Shown here: in pieces, positions 30,870-42,300 of the stretch | Layout: each line of letters starts with the position of its first letter | Numbering within the stretch: position 1 is the stretch's first letter | Source: Cercis canadensis | Lineage: Eukaryota; Streptophyta; Magnoliopsida; Fabales; Fabaceae | DNA length: 64,000 nucleotides | Direction of reading: 5' to 3' | Assembly (NCBI GenBank): GCA_003255065.1 | Contig: QAOA01004878.1 | Location: 124,001 to 188,000, forward strand | The notes under the pieces: model-generated | What the model was told of the DNA's origin: nothing | The model's database searches: none | The model's input: the letters and a program-made list of their open reading frames with translations, nothing else | Position numbers and translations under genes: made by a program

Positions 30870-31722
30870 TGGCGCGGTCCCACCGGATACGTCAGGCGCC
30901 CTGCAACGCGTCCCCAAGAGTGGTGCTGTGGCTTGAGCGGCACGTCCGGCTTGCTCTTCTCTTCCTCGGTCCCTTTATGTTTTTTAATTCTTTTTCCTAG
31001 TTCTGATTTTTTTGATTTACCAGAAAACCCTCCACAAGTTAGAGAGGAACAACCTCAGGCCACTGCTGCTCTAAATGGGAGCTGTAGCAGCAGCACCAGC
31101 TCAACAAGCAATAGCGGTACCAGCAGTAGTGTATTTGCTAGTTTGTTTGCTTCTTTAACAGCATCTGGAAACCTACAATCTCCTCAAGCACCTGTATTTA
31201 CTGAGTTAATTAGAGCCATGGCACGTCAAGATCGTCCAACAGACCTCACTGGTCCTTCATCTTCCGAGCCCATTTCTCTCTGCCTTTCCACCAATCAGGG
31301 GTCATCAATTTTTGGAACAGGAGGACAAGAGCGTCGGCAATATGCCCCACCACCACAACCAGCAATGTCTGCCACTGCTCTGCTACAGAAAGCTGCTCAA
31401 ATGGGTGCAGCTGCTACAAATGCCTCATTGCTTCGTGGGTTTGGCATAGTGTCATCTTCAACTTCATCTTCAACGGGCCAGCAAGATAATTTGTAATGGG
31501 GTCAACGACTGGAGAAGAGAAGAGCAAGCCGGACGCGCCGCCCAAGCCCCGGACGCGCCGCATGGTCCCGCGTGTCCCATGGGGCTCGCGCCATCCCACA
31601 TGCAATTTTTTTTATTTTATTTTCAAATTTATTAAAATTACAATATTTGAGTATTTAAGTTTCAATCTATTACAACTAGGTAAAAAAAAATTTAAAAAGG
31701 TTAATTACGAGGTCAAAGAGCC
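30746..31722. mobile_element. Pack-MULE-like element carrying an IDD gene fragment
   Basis: Long imperfect terminal inverted repeats run from 30746 to about 30966 and from about 31512 to 31722. They start GGCTCTTT, pass through an AT-rich outer part, share GCATGTGGGATGGCGCG exactly, and end in the same CTTGCTCTTCTCTTC. Flanks AGGAAAGTTG (30736-30745) and AAGAAAGTTG (31723-31732) make a 10-bp target duplication with one mismatch. Mutator-like elements have TSDs of about 9-11 bp and long TIRs. The interior (about 31021-31505) is not transposase but a piece of a host IDD zinc-finger gene, which defines a Pack-MULE. A further copy of the left TIR's outer part (about 30421-30544) belongs to the assembly duplication. 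Confidence 0.85.
31021..31496 (+). pseudogene. Captured fragment of an INDETERMINATE-DOMAIN (IDD) transcription factor gene
   Basis: An open reading stretch of about 158 residues matches the region downstream of the zinc fingers of IDD proteins. It shows the family's [14 protein letters not shown] block, the [16 protein letters not shown] block and the conserved [17 protein letters not shown] helix, followed by ASLLRGFGI. The four zinc fingers and the C-terminal LDLLGLG-type motif are absent. The left edge reads like the end of an intron (ACCAG before the first codons). The right edge stops at TAATGG, where functional relatives have Gln-Trp, so a C-to-T change probably made the stop. It sits wholly inside the Pack-MULE TIRs and has no IDD promoter, so it is a captured fragment, not an IDD gene. 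Read-through from the TIR could make a chimeric transcript. Confidence 0.82.
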
Positions 31723-31732
31723 AAGAAAGTTG

Positions 31733-32263
31733 TGCATGTTGAGAGACCACGGAAAAGCGGCAATTGATGTCTTTGGTGAGAGACCACGGAAAAGCCTTCT
31801 TTTGTTAGAAAGGTGCGAATGGGTAAAGAAGAAAAAGACACCAAAATTCTAAAGGTATGAGAAATAGTATTCTCACGGGGGCCCGCCCCATACAGCTTGT
31901 ACTAGAAGGTATGAGAAATAGTATTTTCACACATAGGTATAGAGATGGAGAAAATCTAAATCGTATATGAAAAATTTACGTAAGTTAATTAAAGTTTAAA
32001 TAGATTTAATTAAATTTAACTTATATCACCATATGTGTAGTGTAGAGAAGGTGTAAATCTATTAGCATTAGACGCAATGTGATACTCTTGTCTGCATCAG
32101 TGATTGGTTTTATTTATTTATTCCTTCTAAAGACATAATTATTAACAGAGGATTATCATCCAAGACGGTTTCCCCAACTTGGATGTAATCTTGGCCTTTG
32201 TGTTCCATCATAATTATTAAACTGAAATGATGTAATGGATTAGTTTTAAATTTTACTCCACCT
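31733..32263. repeat. Short direct repeats in spacer between two transposons
   Basis: An 18-bp unit GAGAGACCACGGAAAAGC occurs at 31741-31758 and 31778-31795. A 25-bp unit beginning AAGGTATGAGAAATAG occurs at 31852-31876 and 31906-31930 and brackets a GC-rich 29-bp block. No gene is seen. Confidence 0.5.
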
Positions 32264-32272
32264 CTTCTTAAT

Positions 32273-33097
32273 GGATACTTTGACTAAAATAATACACTTG
32301 GAGAAGTTTTTTTTATCAAAATAGTGTACTTTGAAACATATATACCAAAATAATGCACTTTTTTAAAATTAAAAAACAAAAAAAAATATTTTTAGATTTA
32401 TGCGGGGCCCACTGAACACGCCGTAGGTCCGGTAGCACGTCCCAAAAGAACACGTTGGGGCTCCCACGGCGTGTTCGCTTTTGTCCTCACCATCAACTAC
32501 TCTATTAGACTTCGTTCAAGCATTATGTATGCAAAATTATTATTCGGAAACAAGCCAAAGTCTCCATTCCATGGCAATAGCACAGATGAAGAGAATATAA
32601 CAAAATCTAAGTAGTTTTGCCGCTTTACTCCTTTAATGATAACTTGCAAACACCACCCCCCCCTTCTCTCCCGAGCAACCCCCTTCTCTTTTTTTCCCAT
32701 TCTTTTTTTTTTTTTTTTNNNNNNNNNNNNNNNNNNNNNNNNNNNNNNNNNNNNNNNNNNNNNNNNNNNNNNNNNNNNNNNNNNNNNNNNNNNNNNNNNN
32801 NNNNNNNNNNNNNNNNNNNNNNNNNNNNNNNNNNNNNNNNNNNNNNNNNNNNNNNNNNNNNNNNNNNNNNNNNNNNNNNNNNNNNNNNNNNNNNNNNNNN
32901 NNNNNNNNNNNNNNNNNNNNNNNNNNNNNNNNNNNNNNNNNNNNNNNNNNNNNNNNNNNNNNNNNNNNNNNNNNNNNNNNNNTTTTTTTTTTTGTTTTTC
33001 AATTTAAAAAAAGTACATTATTTTGGTATATATGTTTCAAAGTACACTATTTTGATAAAAAACTTCTCCAAATGCATTATTTTAGTCAAAGTGCCCC
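32273..33097. mobile_element. Second long-TIR DNA transposon, interrupted by an N gap
   Basis: Inverted repeats of about 110-115 bp lie at 32273-32390 and 32985-33097. Both contain ACTTTGACTAAAATAAT, GTGTACTTTGAAACATAT and an A/T-rich inner end. Flanks share TCTTAATG (8 bp exact, 9 bp with one mismatch), consistent with a MULE-like target duplication. Just inside the left TIR is a GC-rich block (32400-32480) with GAACACGCCGT and its inverse ACGGCGTGTTC. The centre is lost in 264 Ns, so I cannot tell whether it carries a gene fragment or transposase; 32490-32700 has no protein I recognise. Confidence 0.7.
32719..32982. other. Assembly gap (264 Ns)
   Basis: Run of Ns bounded by T runs on both sides, inside the second long-TIR transposon. 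Reading frames drawn across it are meaningless. Confidence 0.99.
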
Positions 33098-33105
33098 TCT
33101 TAATG

Positions 33106-34893
33106 TGCTTTAACATCCTGGTTCGAGTTGTGAAATGTTTCTCTACAAGTTACATTAGATGGCCCGACAGAAAGGTAAAACCCTAGGCATTGTCGTTGAA
33201 AACTTTCGGGGTTGGTTGATATATAAAAAGGTAACTTGTGATAGGCAGAGCCTTTTATTTGTAGAAATGGTAAATCTAACACTAGAGCATGGTTAAAAAG
33301 AAAAAGAAAGAAAGAGATATTCACGCAAGGTTGTCTTGCTAAGCAGGTAGGAGGAAGCTTTTTCCAACATGGTCAATCAGAAATCATAGCCTTGTGACCT
33401 CCGCATGATCACCTGGGTGCCTGTGAGACAGAGTTCGCAGTTTCCAATTACCTTTTTCTCTTTTCTTCTTCTTCTTCTCCTCCTTCTAAGTTTTCCCAAC
33501 ATCATCTTTGCACCACATTTTCATAATATCATTCGTGGTGTCCCTGCGTACAATTTTCCAAATTTGTGCACTTATTTGCTCCATGTGTTATGGCAACTTT
33601 TCTCCTTAGTTCTCACGATAGACAAAGCGGAATAGAGTTTTACTACGTGCCAATATTTGAATATGATTTTCATTTTTGTCAAAAACACATGAAAGCTTGA
33701 AGGGGACAAAATTTTGAAGTATTATTAAAGTGAGGTAAAGAGAGTCAGAGAGCAATTATGGTTCTCTAACTCTAACGTGCATAAAAAGATTTTGATGAAT
33801 TGGAATGTTAATAACTAAGAAAACCATCAGAAAAGAAGTTATGTCTGAACAAATAATTAATAAAAATGGGTCTGGCGTGTGATATGTGTTACGAGTAAAG
33901 CATTGCAATATTGGGCCACAGCATAGTTTAGGAAAACAGAGAATGAAGGTAGTGTCAAGTGAAATTGGGAGTTACTGTTATTGGCTTGAGCACCAGGAAA
34001 ACACGATGGGATTCACCACTCAAGTCAGTGACTAGTCTGGGAGACATGTCGAACAAAGCAATCCACACGCTACACTACCAGCAGACTACATACAGCAAAT
34101 GCTATTGCTATCAATCAACCTGTTTGTTTGTTCCCTCTCCCTCACCCTCTTGTCCAGAATGTCCACGTTGTGTTTTCATTTCGCCCTATACACTACTCCC
34201 CTGCATCATTCATTCCCATGTTGAACCATTCTACAGCATTCTCACTGTTTTTCTTTTGCCAATTTTTCCTGGACATGTCATGTATTGAAGAAATCACAAT
34301 GCCCACATTGTATAATGAACAAAACTCTACTATTCCAATCCAACCAAAAACTATCAAGATAATCAACAGCCTCTGACCTCTGTGAACAATTTCAGAGTAA
34401 TGAAAATGTTAATTTAACAGTTTATGCACACTACTTCCATTTTTCGTTTTCATTTTTTTTTGATAAAATACGCTGATGAGTTAGTTGTCCATCCCTTCTC
34501 CCCAAAAGAAAATAGAATTAATCCAAATGTTCAGCACATGCATACACTCTGAGCCAGGGACCCAAATCGTCCTCTTCGTTTTCTGCTCACAAGAGTCTCA
34601 GGTTAAGAGAAATGGTATATTAACCGTTCACCATTTCTCATATTGTGAAGCTCAGTTTAACTTAAAAAAAATTAAATAAGATATAATTAAAATCAAAATT
34701 TTCTAAGTCTCGAAAGGGACAAAAGTTCAAATAATAATAATAATAATAATTACAAAACACAAAATCATACTACTTTATATAGTGCCCTGGCCCCCAGTGA
34801 CAGTGAGGACATCTCACATTTCATGCCCTCCCTTCTCATTCCTCAGTTGTGCCTAAACTGCTTTGGGTTCTTGAAGCAACTGGGCCATCAGCC
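33106..34893. other. Intergenic DNA and SCPL45 promoter
   Basis: No coding texture. A (TAA)n microsatellite lies at about 34730-34750. Confidence 0.45.
34774..34782 (+). promoter_or_regulatory. Probable TATA box of SCPL45
   Basis: TTTATATAG lies 120 bp upstream of the SCPL45 ATG, in an otherwise unremarkable promoter. Confidence 0.5.
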
Positions 34894-37767
34894 ATGTCTT
34901 CTCTACTTTGGAATTCTATTGCAATGTGTGTAGCAATTCTTCGGTTATGTCACCTTGGACTTGGAGCTGCATATTCTCCTACTTCTCACTCGGATATAAT
35001 TACTCGATTACCGGGTCAACCTCAAGTCGGGTTTCATCAGTACTCGAGTTATGTAACCGTTGACGACAAAAAGCAAAGAGCTCTGTTTTACTACTTTGCT
35101 GAAGCAGAAACAGATCCAGTTGCCAAGCCCCTTGTTCTTTGGCTTAATGGAGGTCTTTCATTCTTATTCCGTCATTCATTTTTTTTTTTTTTTTTTTTAA
35201 ATATTTNTTTTTTTTTATAAATATTTTCACACGCTCTAGCATGCAAACATTGACAGAGAAATATCGTTTGATTTTGAACTTAAAGTGTGTAATCTTTGTT
35301 ACAGGGCCTGGTTGTTCTTCTCTGGGAGTTGGGGCCTTTTCCGAGAATGGACCGTTTAGGCCAAAAGGGGAGGGCTTGGTTAGGAATGAGTTTAGCTGGA
35401 ACAGAGGTAGCTTTCTATACCTTTGTTCTCTAGAAAAGTATTCTTTGCACTAATGGGGTTATTTCATTTAATTTCACCACAACCACATAACATGCTTATC
35501 AGCATTATACTCTCCTCTGTTTCAGAGGCAAATATGTTGTATTTAGAAGCACCGGTAGGAGTTGGCTTCTCTTACTCAACGGATACTTCTTCTTACGAGG
35601 GTGTCAATGACAAGATTACAGGCAAGTTTTAAATTTTCAACATTTCTATTTGCCTATTCTTTTCTATCAATAATTTCTTTTTGTTTTCATTAAAAAAATA
35701 TCCCTATAATTCCATAGATGCTTCTTGCTCAAGAATGTCCAAAAAAACACAACTTCTGAAGAAACAGAATTTAATACGGAAGATTCAATTCAAGTTTTTT
35801 TTTTCCCTTTTCATTTCCCTCTTCTTCCCATCCCTTTTCCTTTTCTTCTTCTCTTTTCTTTCGACAAAGCCTGTTCCGTCTCTTTTGCCTAAAGTTTCAT
35901 GTAACATAAATGGTATTGCCTTGTGCTGTTTTACTTTAAGTTAATGTCATGCCCACTGCATATTGTTTTTGCTTTCTTTTACTAACACCTTTTACAGATT
36001 GCCTTTTGTTTTCTGAAACTTTGTCTGTCTTTCTCTTTATAGCCAGGGATAATCTGGTGTTCTTGCAAAACTGGTTTCTCAAGTTCCCAGAATACAGAAA
36101 CAGAAGTTTATTCGTTGTAGGAGAAAGCTATGCCGGTATCTCTTTGATTTCTTGCTTGTGTATTTCTTCATGGAAATTGGAAATCGAGACAATTTCAGAG
36201 ATATGGACCCACCCATGACTCTATTTTTAATTATTTATCATTAGGTCACTATGTTCCTCAACTGGCTGAACTCATGATTCAATTCAACAAAAAGGACAAA
36301 TTGTTCAATTTGAAAGGCATTGCTGTGAGTAGTTAAATCGCAAACTCTCTATCACTCTGCTATGGTTTTTCTTCCCAAACAACTTCCTCCTTTTCTTTTA
36401 TTCGTTTGGGGGTCTGCAACGAAGATTATCGGGAGAAAAAGTAAAAGTTTCAGCTAAAATTTCCTTTAATTATGCTGCCCAAGAAAGTTACTTGGCTGAA
36501 ACTAGTTTCTTTTGATGCAGCTTGGGAACCCAGTTTTGGAATTTGCCACGGATTTCAACTCGAGAGCTGAGTTCTTCTGGTCTCATGGATTAATTTCTGA
36601 TTCAACGTACAGAATGTTCACATCTGTTTGCAACTACTCACGATATGTGAGCGAATATTACAGGGGCACTGTTTCTCCTATCTGTTCAATGGTAATGAGC
36701 CAAGTTAGTAGAGAAACTAGTAGATTTGTTGACAAGTATGACGTGACCCTTGATGTTTGTATATCTTCTGTGTTTTCACAAACTAAAATTCTAAATCCCC
36801 AGGTGAGTTTCTTTCTCTAGAGTTTGTCTTCATTCCCCTGTATAACTAGTATATATCCAAGTACCTAATGCATTAGATGCTCTTACTTACTAGTTTTTGT
36901 TGTCCAACAGCAAGTTACTGAAACCATAGATGTGTGTGTGGAAGATGAAACAATGAATTATCTAAATAGGAAAGATGTACAATCGGCTTTACATGCACGC
37001 CTTGTGGGAGTAAAACGATGGTCGGCTTGCAGCAAGTAATTTCTCTCTTAGCCACTACTTGTTTAGATTATGAAAACCCATGTTGACAAAATCTTTTCAC
37101 CTCGTTAAATGTAAAAACTTATGCCTTATGTCCATTGCAGTGTCTTGGATTATGAGCTGCTCGACTTGGAAATACCAACAATCATAGTTGTGGGCAAACT
37201 CGTTAGGGCAGGAATCCCAGTATTGGTTTATAGGTAAATGCTTCCATCCTTGAGTATTATGTTATAACGTAATGAGCTCAACTGAAAATCCTATCCTAGA
37301 GAAAATGGAAATTTAGCTTGGCATTGAGCAGTATAACTTGGAATTAAGACTAGAGAGGGAGGTTGATGTATTATTGTATCTAACATCAAGTTTGCTACAT
37401 TACAGTGGTGATCAGGATTCAGTCATCCCATTGACTGGAACTCGAACATTAATACATCAACTGGCAAAAGAACTTGGACTAAGAACCACTGTGCCTTACG
37501 GGGTCTGGTTTGAGAGACAGCAGGTGAAACCTTATTGAGTGTTACTGCAGTTATAGACCCTTTCTTTATTGTTATGAATTTATTTTGTGCTTGAGAAATT
37601 TTGCTCCCCTAATTCAGGTTGGTGGATGGACTCAAGTTTATGGTAACATCCTTTCCTTTGCCACCATCAGAGGAGCATCACATGAAGCTCCATTTTCGCA
37701 GCCTCAGAGATCACTTGTGCTGTTCAAGTCATTCTTGGAAGGACGACCTCTACCAGAAGCATTTTGA
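34894..37767 (+). CDS. SCPL45: Serine carboxypeptidase-like 45
   Basis: Ten exons (34894-35152, 35305-35406, 35526-35621, 36043-36135, 36245-36324, 36521-36802, 36911-37035, 37141-37233, 37406-37523, 37618-37767) give 465 residues, the usual length. The protein is a secreted or vacuolar peptidase of family S10 that trims residues from peptide C-termini. A hydrophobic signal peptide covers about residues 1-28. [10 protein letters not shown] forms the oxyanion region. The catalytic triad is complete: Ser181 in GESYAG, Asp381 in SGDQDSVIP and His438 in [17 protein letters not shown]-type and [13 protein letters not shown] motifs also fit class II plant SCPLs, close to SCPL45. The intron after 35621 uses a GC donor (ACAG then GCAAGT), a textbook GC-AG site. 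The gene is tail to tail with NXD1, 264 bp away. It is not an SCPL acyltransferase of the sinapoyl type as far as I can judge. Confidence 0.92.
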
Positions 37768-38031
37768 TACACTAATTGGCTCCATTGGAGTCTTTATGTA
37801 GAGTGTATTATTTCGAATTGTTAAATTATTCGAGACCAAATTGCATTTGTTTTATTGTTCATCAAATCTGTAACTTTTAGGGGTGCAGAAAATTTGTTGG
37901 AGTTCTCAAGTAAAAGAAGGCAGGCAAATTGTAGTCTTCTCTCTTTTCTGTGTACGTTTTTGCTTTTTCTTCCCAATAGTAATCTGTAACTGTCGGAAAA
38001 TAACCATAATTATGCTAATAAGCTGTTGTGA

Positions 38032-41000
38032 TTATGGAACTCCAGGAACAGGACTAACGGAAGTTTTTAGTGAGTTTGAGCCATGGTAAAGTATAATGGG
38101 AGCTTCAACCTGCATCTTCATTTCACTGAACTTGAGTGCTAATATGGGTTTTGATAACATGACACAATTGCTGACATTCTGTCTGTCATCCCTAACTTCT
38201 CCAGTCGTGTGGCTACTGCTTCCATGGTCTTGTAAACATTGTTCTTCGTCATTATTTGTAGTAGGGAATGCCCCTGAAACTGTCAGTGGCTGCACTGCTT
38301 GCACCCTATGTCAATATGTCCATCAGCAAGTTATTCAACATTGGATGCAGTATTATATGTTATAAATTATGTGTGAGAGAATCTTAAGCAAGGGAATTCT
38401 TGTAATTGGTTTATTTGTTTGAGCTTTCCAAGGAGAAGAGAAAACCTGCATTCAATCCGGCAAGAGTACTTAAGGAGGTTAGGGTTATACTTTGTACCAC
38501 CACTGCAATTTTAGAACAAAGTGGTCATTGGTTGTGGAGAACTGAATAACTCAGGTAGCAAGCTAAATGCTAAAGACTATATAAGATGATTGAATTAACT
38601 TACCTAAAACTTGGAAGTGACATTCTGATTGCTGGCCCCGTCCAATGGTCAAAATTCAAAGCAGGCTCAGCTATTAACATGCCAGTTATCAGTGAAAAAA
38701 ATTCAAGAAAGAAAGCAAACACTAGGACAAAGACAATTATGGAGCATTGCAATTTCTTCCATCTGATGTACAAACTAGTAATACAATCTCTGAGATGGAA
38801 GTGTTATCATGCAGTCATTATGTGAAGGTTGAAGCGAAGACATGGAAACCAAGCTGAAAGCAGCTATATCAGCAAAATCTAACTGGTTAATCGAAACAAA
38901 TACATATAAACTCACCAGCACTTGTAAGACTTATATTACACATATCTTTGGCATCAGGAAACTTGATTTCGGTTACTTGAACATCCATATGATCCTTGGC
39001 ATTGTGGAAAGTTGTATCAGTTCCAATCATGTTAAAAAACCCACTCTTTCTACTCCTCCGTTGCCTTGGAATTGCTGTTATTCTCTGCTTCACGATAGAC
39101 ATATCAAGATATACATGGCCGTAAATGTGGTTTTCTTATTTGACATCTGTAGCCATTATTAGTACTTTAAGCAAAGCAGCAGATAAATCCTAAGGGACAT
39201 CCAGATATGTAAAGTTTTGTTCAGTAAGAGTTTACCATCATACTGAAGCATATGAATCAGATCACCAAAACATTCCAAGGAAAATATCAACTTAAGGATT
39301 GAATTACTATCATAAAAAAACCTACCTTGGAAAACCTAGCCACCTGACTAGGAAGCCCCACCTCCTGCACCAAAACAAAGTCTGAGTAAGTAGGCATCAT
39401 AATACCAAACTCACGCACAAGAACCTCATCCCTAATTATCGTGATTGGACTGAGAAGGGCAATATTTCTCAAATAGCTTCACGTAGGACAGTTAGTCCTA
39501 CTATTATCATATCATCTACGAATAGTGTTACACAACTCATTAAATTTCATAGATTTTTCTTTTTTTTTTAAAAAAAAAAAAAAAAANAAAAAAAACTTTT
39601 GCAGTGAGCCAAAAATATGATAATTTTTTTTTTTGCCATTCAAAAATATGATAACTTAAGTTTACATTTAGGAATTTTCTCCTCCCACCTTTCGTCCATG
39701 ATCACAAGCCTCGTCACTGTTCACATACACCCTAGTGGCCCATCTGTTAAAAAAAAAAAAAAAGGAAGAAGAAGAATTATGAAGACTAGAGTCTTCTTCA
39801 TAACATTTAAAAAAGAAAAGAAAAGAAAAGAAAAAAGGTGTTGTGGAGAGGTAAAGATTTATGTCCCCTCTCTCCAAGTCTACTCTCCAACATATTTAAT
39901 TAGTAAGCCCACTAAGTAATGAAGTGGGTATTCTCTCCAATGAATGAAGCAAACTGCAATTTGCTCAGTCCACTTGTTCAGAAGTTTTATTCTTTATAAA
40001 GGATAATTCCATTACTATTAACAATATAAACGAACAAAATTGAATATGCGCCTAAATAGATCATAATAACCGAATATTAACTAGCAGCTCAAAAAATGAA
40101 AAACTACAACGCATTAGGTAAAACATTTTTTTTTTATTTTATTTGAGGATTACGTAAAACTTTAGGTAGAAAGGAAACTGAAATGCTCCTTCGTAAATCA
40201 AAATAACTGAATATTAATTAGCAGCTCATGAGTCAAGATATGCCACCTATGACCTATCCTATCCCCGCTCAAAAGTGGAAAATTAATTACAACGACTTAG
40301 GTAAACACTTTAGGTTGAAATTAAGGAAAATATTGTTTACAACGAAGACCTAAAGTCAAAACTGATTCTCATCCTACAAGAACACAGTTAGAGGTTTTTT
40401 TTTTTTTTTTTTTTTTTTTATTTCAGCAATTATCTCAACTCTTCACTTATGTGATATCATATATTTTGTAAACTCATTCATTACATGTTTTATCACCAAA
40501 TTCAAAAGACACTTTGTGTGGCATGACTCTGGCTATGTAATTGCTCTCCATCTTTCAATAAAAGAGTGGGAAAATTGAAAATTTGAATGAAAAAAAAAAA
40601 AAAAAAAAAAAAAAGATAATGGAAGAGAAGAACATACGCGCAGGATGTCGGGCGGTTCCAAACAAGTCCGGCAATCACCACAAGCTGGTAACGTTACAGA
40701 GACAGAGTAGGTGATTTTAGTAAGGGAAGAGCCACACACAAACACAACACAAAACAAATCATAAAAGCAAATCTGAGAGTAAAAATGCATGACCTCATCA
40801 AAGACCCCAACTGGACTGTCCTCATAACTGGCAAGAAAGAAGCCTCCAAGAGTGTATCTGCAATGTGTGATTGTGAATTCAACTATTACAAGTTCCAAGA
40901 ACATTAAATTGTAGAGCACGTTGATATTGATTCACTCCCACCACCATAGCAACTTTAATATAGGTTTCAATTACCCAAAAGCTTCAACTAATCTAAACTC

Positions 41001-41230
41001 TTTCGGAATGCATGCTCGAGCTGTTTCTGCTTTCACAAGATGGAGTTGATACAAGGCGCTGAAATTAAAAGAAAACTAGATTACTACTAAATAATCTTCT
41101 TTAACAACAACGTCAATTATAGTGGTACAGAGCAGAGACTACAGACGGGATTGTTGCCTACTTGCCTGCCTTTAAATATCCACGGAGGCTTACCATAACC
41201 CAACGAAGATTTTACTTCTCCAACTTCCAT
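38032..41230 (-). CDS. NXD1: Neoxanthin-deficient 1 protein
   Basis: Ten exons, in coding order 41166-41230, 40975-41058, 40794-40857, 40638-40684, 39689-39743, 39326-39364, 38916-39084, 38604-38670, 38446-38502 and 38032-38305, give 306 residues. NXD1 is needed to make neoxanthin in tomato and Arabidopsis, although its reaction is unclear and it may help rather than be the synthase. Signatures are GYGKPPWIFKGSALYQLHLV, YTLGGFFLASYEDSPVGVFD, VNSDEACDHGRKV, LPSQVARFSK, WTGPAIRMSLPSF and VMLSKPILALKF. The first intron has a GC donor (GGCAG then GCAAGT). The C-terminal tail after VEAPIIL is a little longer than the forms I remember. Intron 4 (39744-40637) holds long T and A tracts and a possible retrocopy tail; intron 5 contains the single N at 39587. 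Confidence 0.92.
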
Positions 41231-42300
41231 GAATCCTGATTCATAATATACATGAACAAGCTGATTTTTTCACATAACGATTAGCGCTTAGCAGAGAGTG
41301 AACACAAGTACATACCAACCCCAGTCATCGTTACTTGTTAGGAAGAGTAATTCTGTTAAGCATCAATAAAATTCATGGAATCCAGTTACATTTGTTATGG
41401 TTCTCTACCTTTGCAGGTATTGGAAACGGCCAAAGGGAAAGCACAAGAAATGGCGCTGGCCCTTGACGATGTGATTTAGACTTTAGAGTAACTCAATCAT
41501 GCTCTGTTTTCAAAGATGCGGTCTCAATGAATGTAAAGAAACAACAAGGAACCCAGTAAAACGATTTCTGAATTCATGGATAAAAATGAAAAAGAAAAAA
41601 AAATATCTTTCGCTGTTATGTGAAAGGAAACGGTTTCTGGGTGTGTGAATTTGAGCTTGAGTTACATGAATTGGGTTCAGTAAAAGCAGTGCATTGTGCG
41701 ACATAGGGAGCTGGAGAGGGAATGCTTGTCAATTAAGAGCATTTAATTAAACAGACAAAATATAGAGCTTGAATTATATGATTAAAATGTATATAGATGT
41801 AGAAGCAAAGGGTGAATTGAGTGTGGTGGAGAAATGAATAAAGAAAATAAAATAGGTGTACCTTAAAGAAGAGGTAGCAGTGAACAAGGGAGGAAGAGAG
41901 GATATGGAGAAGGGTTAAGGGAGCATAGTAGAATTGAATTGGGAATTGGGAATTGGGAGAGATGGAGATTATAAAGTGAGTGAGAAGAAGGAAGCTGAAG
42001 CGAACCGACAGAACCACACAAGAGAGAAAGGGTAGAGAGAGAGAGAGAGGGGAAGTGGATAGAATTTATTATCACAAGTCTGATTTTTGCGTCTTATAAT
42101 GACCGAACAACGGCCTTACCTTTGGCGCCAACGGAAAATAACAATTCCCATTCTCAGCAACTTGACAAAATATCCATAACACAATCAAAGATTTTACATC
42201 CAAAATCCCATAAAGGCGGATCCATTTTCAGTCTTCATGACGTTATCCATCTGTTTACCACAACACACTCACATCGCCTATTTAATGTTATCTAATATAT
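41231..42300. other. NXD1 leader and promoter region
   Basis: Lies upstream of NXD1 on the minus strand. A (GA)n tract at about 42032-42049 may mark the 5' UTR or core promoter, since plant leaders are often CT-rich in the sense direction. No other gene is recognised. Confidence 0.4.

Noticed and set aside
30840-31496. 218-residue frame as an intact IDD gene
   Set aside because: Its first part is transposon TIR, the zinc fingers are missing, and it ends where relatives continue. It is a captured fragment.
32617-33186. Long frames across the N block
   Set aside because: They exist only because Ns translate as X; there is no real coding evidence.
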